Position numbers and translations under genes: made by a program. This document shows, in pieces, positions 1 through 5,350 of a stretch of 5,350 nucleotides of DNA; position 1 is the first letter of the stretch, and each line of letters opens with the position of its first letter. This stretch comes from Bordetella parapertussis (GTDB lineage: Bacteria; Pseudomonadota; Gammaproteobacteria; Burkholderiales; Burkholderiaceae_C). The notes beneath the pieces were generated by a model. That model was not told where the DNA came from, ran no database searches, and was given only the letters and a program-made list of their open reading frames with translations. Location: NCBI GenBank assembly GCA_945900695.1, contig CAMDJU010000195.1, forward strand, positions 1-5,350. The letters are read 5' to 3'.

Positions 1-306
1 GGCCCGGTGCCGGCATCGCGCAAAGCCTTGGAGCGTGCTGGCTGGAAAGCCTCGGATGTGGATTTGTTTGAGCTCAATGAGGCCTTCGCGGCCCAGGCCT
101 GTGCCGTCAACCAATCTTTGGACATCGATCCATTGCGCGTGAACGTCAATGGCGGGGCCATTGCGATTGGCCACCCCATTGGTGCATCAGGTTGCAGAAT
201 TTTGGTGACTTTGTTGCACGAAATGCAGCGCAGCTCCGCCAAAAAGGGCTTGGCGGCCTTGTGCATTGGTGGGGGCATGGGCGTGGCACTGACACTTGAG
301 CGCTGA
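1..306 (+). CDS. phaA: Acetyl-CoA C-acetyltransferase (beta-ketothiolase), C-terminal part
   Basis: The reading frame is open from base 1 and ends at TGA 304-306, leaving about 101 C-terminal residues of a protein normally near 390. The enzyme condenses two acetyl-CoA into acetoacetyl-CoA in the cytoplasm, the first step of polyhydroxybutyrate synthesis. Visible thiolase signatures are NEAFAAQ early in the fragment, then [15 protein letters not shown], which carries the catalytic histidine of the GHP motif. Near the end is CIGGGMG, which carries the second active-site cysteine that acts as the acid/base. The nucleophilic N-terminal cysteine lies upstream of the window. The family assignment is certain. 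The PHB role is inferred from the phaB gene 50 bases downstream on the same strand. A degradative thiolase of the same family cannot be excluded from this fragment alone. Confidence 0.93.
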   Translation, partial: GPVPASRKALERAGWKASDVDLFELNEAFAAQACAVNQSLDIDPLRVNVNGGAIAIGHPIGASGCRILVTLLHEMQRSSAKKGLAALCIGGGMGVALTLER

Positions 307-325
307 TTTTTGATCACCATTTAAA

Positions 326-336
326 TTTCATTGAAA
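326..336. repeat. Short inverted repeat upstream of phaB
   Basis: TTTCA-T-TGAAA is a perfect 5-bp inverted repeat around one central base. It lies in the AT-rich 50-bp gap between the thiolase gene and phaB, just before the phaB ribosome binding site, and an ATTTAAAT palindrome (319-326) abuts it. It is too short and lacks the T-tract of an intrinsic terminator. It could be a small protein-binding site or chance in AT-rich DNA. No convincing promoter pair was found in this gap. Confidence 0.3.
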
Positions 337-341
337 CCAAT

Positions 342-346
342 AGGAG
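342..346 (+). promoter_or_regulatory. Ribosome binding site of phaB
   Basis: AGGAG (within AGGAGAGA) lies 10 bases before the phaB ATG at 357. It is the strongest Shine-Dalgarno sequence in the window and fixes the phaB start. It also indicates that phaB is translated independently at a high rate, unlike dusA and the transporter gene downstream. Confidence 0.85.
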
Positions 347-356
347 AGACAACAAC

Positions 357-1094
357 ATGGGTAAAAAAGTAGCTTACGTCACAGGCGGCATGGGTGGGAT
401 TGGAACCGCCATTTGTCAGCGTTTGCACCAAGACGGTTTTGTGGTGATCGCTGGCTGTGGACCCACCCGCGACTTCACCAAATGGCTGGATGAGCAAAAA
501 GCCATGGGCTTCAACTTTTATGCGTCGGTGGGCAATGTGAGCTCATGGGAGTCGACGGTGGATGCTTTCTCCAAGGCCAAATCTGAGCATGGCCCGATTG
601 ACGTGTTGGTCAATAACGCCGGTATCACCCGCGACCGCATGTTCCTCAAAATGACCCGCGATGACTGGGATGCTGTGATCGATACCAACCTGAACTCCAT
701 GTTCAACGTGACCAAGCAAGTGGTGGGCGACATGGTCGAGCGCGGTTGGGGTCGCATCATCCAAATCAGCTCGGTCAACGGCGAAAAAGGACAAGCTGGG
801 CAAACCAACTACTCTGCTGCCAAGGCGGGTATGCATGGCTTCACCATGGCCCTGGCCCAAGAGCTGGCCAACAAAGGCGTGACGGTCAACACCATCAGCC
901 CGGGCTACATTGGCACGGACATGGTCAAAGCCATTCGCCCAGAGGTGTTGGAGAAGATTGTCAACACCATTCCCGTCAAGCGATTGGGTGAGCCCAGTGA
1001 AATTGCATCCATCATTGCCTGGTTGGCGTCCAACGAAAGTGGCTACTCCACAGGCGCTGACTTCTCGGTCAATGGTGGTCTGCACATGGGCTGA
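357..1094 (+). CDS. phaB: Acetoacetyl-CoA reductase (NADPH-dependent)
   Basis: This 245-residue short-chain dehydrogenase reduces acetoacetyl-CoA to (R)-3-hydroxybutyryl-CoA, the substrate of PHB synthase. The N-terminal Rossmann motif TGGMGGIG is at residues 9-16 and NNAG at 86-89. The catalytic set is Asn111, Ser139, Tyr152 and Lys156, the last two in NYSAAK. The SPGYIGTDMVKAIR segment (181-194) and the C-terminal NGGLHMG match the PhaB subgroup and are shared with the 246-residue C. necator PhaB as I recall it. The related FabG enzymes differ in these places. The start is set by AGGAG 10 bases upstream. It follows the thiolase gene after 50 bases, the usual phaA-phaB order; whether phaC lies further upstream cannot be seen. 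The sequence looks intact and fully functional. Confidence 0.96.
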   Translation: MGKKVAYVTGGMGGIGTAICQRLHQDGFVVIAGCGPTRDFTKWLDEQKAMGFNFYASVGNVSSWESTVDAFSKAKSEHGPIDVLVNNAGITRDRMFLKMTRDDWDAVIDTNLNSMFNVTKQVVGDMVERGWGRIIQISSVNGEKGQAGQTNYSAAKAGMHGFTMALAQELANKGVTVNTISPGYIGTDMVKAIRPEVLEKIVNTIPVKRLGEPSEIASIIAWLASNESGYSTGADFSVNGGLHMG

Positions 1095-1121
1095 TGCTGG
1101 TGTCACCTGGGCTTTGAACAC

Positions 1122-2159
1122 GTGACCGTGGGCAAGCCTTTCACCCTATCGGTGGCGCCGATGATGGATTGGACGGATAGACATTGCCGTTACTTTCATC
1201 GTTTGCTCACGCGTGATGCCTGGTTGTACACCGAGATGGTGACCACAGGGGCTTTGCTGCATGGGGACGTGGCCAGGCACTTGGACCATGACCCCGCTGA
1301 GCATCCGCTGGCCTTGCAAATCGGCGGCAGTGAACCGCACGATTTGGCCAAGGCGGCCCAATTGGGGCAGCGCTGGGGTTACCGTGAAATCAATTTGAAC
1401 TGTGGTTGCCCCTCTGAGCGAGTGCAGCGCGGGGCATTTGGCGCTTGTTTGATGGCCGAGCCCGCTTTGGTGGCAGATGGCGTCAAGGCCATGCAAGACG
1501 CCGTTGATGTGCCCATCTCAGTCAAGCACCGCATTGGCTTGGATGGGGATGAGTCCACCATGATGCTGATGGACTTTGTGGGCCAATTGCACGCCGCAGG
1601 ATGTCAGATGTTCATTGTGCATGCCCGCAACGCCTGGCTCAAAGGCTTGTCGCCCAAACAAAATCGCGAGGTCCCACCGTTGCGGTATGGGGTGGTTTTG
1701 CAGTTGAAAAAACACTTCCCTGATGCCCAATTTGTCCTCAATGGGGGCATTCAAACCATGGCCGATATGAATGCCCACGCCGATGGCGTTGACGGCATCA
1801 TGGTGGGGCGTGCGGCTTACCACAACCCTTGGCTGTTGAGCCATTGGGATGCATGGTTGGGCGGTCGCCGCAACGCAGGAGCAGGCGGGTCTGGAGACGC
1901 GGTTCTACCAAACCCTGCAGACAGCGAAGCGCAGCGCAATGAGGTCGAGTTCGCCATGGTGGAATACATGGCGGACCCAAAGCGCTGCGGCGGTGCGCAT
2001 TGGTACAGCGTGGCCAGGCACATCTTGGGTTTGCGCCATGGATTGCCGGGTGCGCGTTTGTGGCGGCAGGTCTGGAGCGACCACCGATTGAAGGATCGGC
2101 CCGTGATGGATGTGTATCGCTTGGCCCAAGCGGCTTTGCAACGCCACGCATTGGTTTGA
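1122..2159 (+). CDS. dusA: tRNA-dihydrouridine(20/20a) synthase DusA
   Basis: DusA is a cytoplasmic flavoenzyme that uses FMN and NADPH to reduce uridines in the D-loop of tRNAs. This protein has 345 residues, typical for the family. It opens with SVAPMMDWTDRHCR (10-23), then YTEMVTTGA (36-44), INLNCGCPSERVQ (90-102) with probable catalytic Cys96, SVKHRIG (133-139) with an FMN-contacting lysine, IVHAR (165-169), NGGI (207-210) and MVGR (227-230). This is a TIM barrel followed by a helical tRNA-binding domain from about residue 273. WTDRHCRYF and FGACLM favour DusA over DusB or DusC. A Gly/Ala-rich linker at about 247-270 joins the two domains. The start is GTG at 1122; GTG at 1128 is possible, but the next ATG would cut into the conserved core. 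No clear Shine-Dalgarno is present. The gene begins 27 bases after phaB in the same frame. Confidence 0.93.
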   Translation: MTVGKPFTLSVAPMMDWTDRHCRYFHRLLTRDAWLYTEMVTTGALLHGDVARHLDHDPAEHPLALQIGGSEPHDLAKAAQLGQRWGYREINLNCGCPSERVQRGAFGACLMAEPALVADGVKAMQDAVDVPISVKHRIGLDGDESTMMLMDFVGQLHAAGCQMFIVHARNAWLKGLSPKQNREVPPLRYGVVLQLKKHFPDAQFVLNGGIQTMADMNAHADGVDGIMVGRAAYHNPWLLSHWDAWLGGRRNAGAGGSGDAVLPNPADSEAQRNEVEFAMVEYMADPKRCGGAHWYSVARHILGLRHGLPGARLWRQVWSDHRLKDRPVMDVYRLAQAALQRHALV

Positions 2160-2161
2160 AT

Positions 2162-3073
2162 ATGCGGCCCGAGCAACGCTTGTTATGGGCCCAGGTTTTG
2201 GTCTGGTTCATTCCAGCCTTGTGGGCGGTCAATTACTTTTGTGCCCGATTGGCCCCTGGGGTGGTCGATCCGCACATTTTGGCGCTGGGGCGATGGGCCA
2301 TTGCTGGGCTGATTTTGGGTGCCTTGGCCCGCCATGAAATTTGGCAAGCCCGAAGACAAATTTGGTCAGATCGATGGCAGTACCTCGCCTTGGGCGCTTT
2401 GGGCATGTTGGTTTGTGGGGCTTGGGTTTATTGGGGGGCACAAACCACTTCTGCCATGAACATTGCCTTGATCTATGCGGCCGCGCCGGTTTTGATCGCC
2501 TGGGGCTCGGCCATTTGGTTGGACGAACGCATGCGCCTCCGTCAAATGTGGGGCGTGGCCCTGGCCTTGGTGGGCGTGGTTCATGTGGTGGTCAAAGGCG
2601 ATTGGGTGGCGCTGGCGCGGATCCAGTGGGTGGTGGGCGATGGATTGATCATTGCCGCCACCGTTTCTTGGGCCGCCTACGCCTTGCTGCAAAAAAAATG
2701 GGTTTGTACCTTGTCCTCTACCGCTCGATTGGCATGCATTTGCGCAGGTGGGGTGATCACTTTGTTGCCATTTGCGGTTTGGGAGGGCATGCAACCCCAG
2801 ATGCCCCCTTGGACTTGGTATGCAACGGCGCTGTTACTGGCAGTGGCCTTGGTGCCAGGCATTGGGGCCTATTGGATTTACGCCTGGGCGCAGAAAACTT
2901 TGGGGGCCAGTCGAACCAGCATGACCCTTTATTTGGGTCCTTTGTGGGGGGGCTTGGTGTCCTGGGGTTTGCTGGGTGAGTCTTTGGGTTGGCACCATGC
3001 GGTGGGCAGCTTGTTGATTTTGCCCGGTGTGGCGCTGGTGGTTCAACCGACAGCGGTGGCCAAAACCACTTGA
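2162..3073 (+). CDS. EamA/DMT-family transporter, ten membrane helices
   Basis: This 303-residue inner-membrane protein of the drug/metabolite transporter superfamily has the EamA two-repeat layout of 2 x 5 helices. Hydrophobic segments lie near residues 10-29, 38-56, 73-92, 98-120, 129-146, 157-176, 186-206, 219-239, 249-271 and 277-295. Family-like signatures are ALWAVNYFCARL in helix 1, LGRWAIAGL in helix 2, ALIYAAAPVLIAW followed by LDER at the end of helix 4, and the second-repeat counterpart SMTLYLGPLWGGLVSWGLLGE. The substrate cannot be told from sequence; members export amino acids, metabolites or drugs. I chose ATG 2162, two bases after the dusA stop. The frame stays open back to 2000, but that start would overlap dusA by 160 bases and add a non-membrane extension. 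No Shine-Dalgarno is visible, so translation is probably coupled to dusA. Confidence 0.88.
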   Translation: MRPEQRLLWAQVLVWFIPALWAVNYFCARLAPGVVDPHILALGRWAIAGLILGALARHEIWQARRQIWSDRWQYLALGALGMLVCGAWVYWGAQTTSAMNIALIYAAAPVLIAWGSAIWLDERMRLRQMWGVALALVGVVHVVVKGDWVALARIQWVVGDGLIIAATVSWAAYALLQKKWVCTLSSTARLACICAGGVITLLPFAVWEGMQPQMPPWTWYATALLLAVALVPGIGAYWIYAWAQKTLGASRTSMTLYLGPLWGGLVSWGLLGESLGWHHAVGSLLILPGVALVVQPTAVAKTT

Positions 3074-3741
3074 GGTGGCGTGCTTTGCGGCACATGCGCA
3101 TCTGGGCTGGCAGCCTCCAAGCCATTGGCAAAGTGCGCTTGCATGGCTTGTCTGCTCATGGTGGGGTTGCGCGCCGCCAGGGCTTGCATCAGGGTTTGGT
3201 GTTCACGCAAAGACTCCTCCACCCGACCAGACTTCAACAATGAATTTTGGCGGTTGAGCTTCATCACTTTGCGCAGATCAATCACCATTTGCGTGCGCCA
3301 TTTGTTTTGACCGATTTCCAACAGGCGCATGTGAAACCGCTCGTTGATTTCAAAAAAGGCGGCACGGTTTTGGACTGCTTGCGCCAGCTGTCTGTGCAGA
3401 CTTTGCAGCTCCTCCATGTCTTCCGGTCGTGCCCATTGAGCCACCTGGGCCGCAGCATCGGATTCCAGCAGCGACAGCAGGTGGTAGACATCGTTCAAAT
3501 CTTTGTCGCTGACTTCAGTGACGTAGGCGCCTCGGCGCATCTTCATGGTGACCAAGCCTTCGGTGGCCAACACTTTGAGCGCTTCACGCAAAGGCGTGCG
3601 GCTGATGCCGTACTCTTGCGAGATCTTCATCTCATCGATCCAACTGCCTGGTATCAGCTCACGGGTAAAAATACGCTGGCGCAGACGTTCTGCCACCTCC
3701 TCGTACAAGGCGTGCCGGCCCAGGTTTTGATCATTGCTCAT
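3043..3741 (-). CDS. GntR-family transcriptional regulator, FadR subfamily (FCD domain)
   Basis: This 232-residue DNA-binding regulator has an N-terminal GntR winged helix-turn-helix, LYEEVAERLRQRI through ISRTPLREALKVLATEGLV and the wing RRGAYV (about residues 13-75). An all-helical FCD ligand domain follows. FCD metal-ligand candidates are the Asn and His of NERFH, the His of REHQ and the His of QAHF, the usual Asn/Asp plus three His pattern. I chose ATG at 3741. An in-frame ATG at 3780 would add 13 residues, but it lies inside the 16-bp palindrome, so it would make the operator coding sequence. Neither start has a good Shine-Dalgarno. The 3' end overlaps the transporter gene tail to tail by 31 bases. 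Being divergent from the methylmalonyl-CoA mutase gene, it most likely controls that gene and itself. An acyl-CoA or short organic acid effector is inference only. Confidence 0.9.
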   Translation of the reverse strand: MSNDQNLGRHALYEEVAERLRQRIFTRELIPGSWIDEMKISQEYGISRTPLREALKVLATEGLVTMKMRRGAYVTEVSDKDLNDVYHLLSLLESDAAAQVAQWARPEDMEELQSLHRQLAQAVQNRAAFFEINERFHMRLLEIGQNKWRTQMVIDLRKVMKLNRQNSLLKSGRVEESLREHQTLMQALAARNPTMSRQAMQAHFANGLEAASPDAHVPQSTPPQVVLATAVG

Positions 3742-3770
3742 GGTGATGATTGTAAGCCTTGAAGAATATT

Positions 3771-3798
3771 TTGAATTCATAATTATGAATGATATGAT
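3771..3798 (+). promoter_or_regulatory. Predicted sigma70 promoter of the methylmalonyl-CoA mutase gene
   Basis: TTGAAT (3771-3776) and TATGAT (3793-3798) sit 16 bp apart. They match the TTGACA and TATAAT consensus at four and five of six positions. Transcription would begin near 3805, giving a leader of about 48 bases before the ATG at 3853. The spacer is almost entirely filled by a perfect palindrome, as in promoters blocked by a repressor. The call rests on consensus and context only. Confidence 0.6.
3775..3790. promoter_or_regulatory. Perfect 16-bp palindrome, probable operator of the GntR regulator
   Basis: ATTCATAATTATGAAT reads the same on both strands without a mismatch. It lies in the divergent gap between the GntR regulator and the mutase gene, overlapping the end of the -35 box and most of the spacer of the predicted mutase promoter. 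It is 34-49 bases upstream of the regulator's chosen start. FadR-subfamily dimers bind short palindromes of this kind near their own genes, so operator function is a well-supported inference. Binding would be expected to block the mutase promoter. It might also affect the regulator's own promoter, which I could not place firmly. Confidence 0.65.
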
Positions 3799-3800
3799 TC
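3787..3800. promoter_or_regulatory. Imperfect second palindrome overlapping the -10 box
   Basis: GAATGATATGATTC is a 14-bp inverted repeat in which only one symmetric pair is mismatched (12 of 14 bases). It shares its GAAT arm with the perfect palindrome on its left and covers the predicted -10 box TATGAT. It may be a weaker second site for the same regulator, sharing a half-site. It could also be partly a by-product of the AT-rich promoter composition. Confidence 0.35.
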
Positions 3801-3815
3801 TTTAACGCCACACAT

Positions 3816-3841
3816 CTTGCCCAACAGGGTGCAAGTCCACC
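3816..3841 (+). promoter_or_regulatory. Small structured element in the mutase mRNA leader
   Basis: CTTGC (3816-3820) can pair with GCAAG (3831-3835), with CC/GG extending the stem past a two-base bulge and leaving an AACA loop. Alternatively GGTG (3828-3831) can pair with CACC (3838-3841). The two hairpins share bases and exclude each other. Both lie just upstream of the AAGG ribosome binding site. The string GGTGCAAGTCC resembles part of the conserved core of cobalamin riboswitches, but the leader is too short for a full one and no B12 box is present. Function is uncertain. Confidence 0.25.
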
Positions 3842-3845
3842 AAGG
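3842..3845 (+). promoter_or_regulatory. Ribosome binding site of the mutase gene
   Basis: AAGG lies 7 bases before the ATG at 3853, a normal Shine-Dalgarno position. It is modest in strength and supports this ATG as the start. It comes right after the alternative hairpins of the leader. Confidence 0.55.
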
Positions 3846-3852
3846 TCAGCCC

Positions 3853-5350
<1,498 letters not shown>

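Noticed and set aside
307..356. Terminator or promoter between the thiolase gene and phaB
   Set aside because: The 5-bp inverted repeat has no GC-rich stem or following T-tract, and TTGATC at 310 lacks a matching -10 box.
543..1121. A 192-codon open frame on the minus strand opposite phaB
   Set aside because: It is the antisense of a well-supported phaB gene, with no recognisable motif and no ribosome binding site.
2000..2161. N-terminal extension of the transporter frame back to 2000
   Set aside because: It would overlap 160 bases of conserved dusA coding sequence and add 54 residues ahead of a normal DMT start. ATG 2162, right after the dusA stop, is more plausible.
3247..3762. A 171-codon plus-strand open frame opposite the GntR gene
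   Set aside because: The minus-strand translation is a clear GntR/FCD protein. The plus product is a mirror of its codon bias with no domain.
3742..3780. A 13-residue extension of the GntR protein to ATG 3780
   Set aside because: That ATG lies inside the 16-bp palindrome. The extra residues are not typical ahead of a GntR wing-helix domain, and no ribosome binding site is present. It remains possible but less likely.
3805..3852. A full cobalamin riboswitch or group II intron fragment
   Set aside because: Only a partial string (GGTGCAAGTCC) resembles either. There is no B12 box, too little sequence for the aptamer, and no intron domain V or reverse-transcriptase gene.

Overview
This window looks like a chromosomal segment of a betaproteobacterium of the order Burkholderiales. 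Its genes resemble those of Comamonadaceae such as Limnohabitans, Rhodoferax or Polaromonas. That placement is an inference from gene content, from the close similarity of the PhaB protein to the Cupriavidus necator enzyme as I remember it, and from moderately high GC with heavy use of TTG leucine codons. No database search was run.

Positions 1-3073 form one rightward block. It starts inside the 3' end of an acetyl-CoA acetyltransferase gene (phaA type). Next comes phaB, acetoacetyl-CoA reductase. Together these two enzymes turn acetyl-CoA into (R)-3-hydroxybutyryl-CoA, the monomer for polyhydroxybutyrate. Only 27 bases after phaB is dusA, a tRNA dihydrouridine synthase. Two bases after dusA is a ten-helix EamA/DMT-family transporter. 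The last two genes have little or no Shine-Dalgarno signal and are tightly spaced, so they probably depend on upstream transcription and translational coupling.

Positions 3043-3852 hold a leftward GntR-family (FadR subfamily, FCD domain) regulator and a 111-base divergent control region. The regulator's 3' end overlaps the transporter's 3' end by 31 bases, tail to tail. The control region is AT-rich and unlike its surroundings. It contains a sigma70-like promoter facing right, TTGAAT-16 bp-TATGAT, and its spacer holds a perfect 16-bp palindrome, ATTCATAATTATGAAT. A second, imperfect palindrome overlaps the -10 box.

Positions 3853-5350 are the first 499 codons of a methylmalonyl-CoA mutase, cut by the window edge before the cobalamin-binding domain. 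It interconverts methylmalonyl-CoA and succinyl-CoA, linking propionyl-CoA metabolism to the TCA cycle. The simplest model is that the GntR regulator binds the palindromes and controls the mutase promoter and its own gene.

The genes belong to known families, and I see no mobile element, CRISPR array, RNA gene or clearly new system. The most interesting parts are the operator/promoter architecture and the short structured leader ahead of the mutase.
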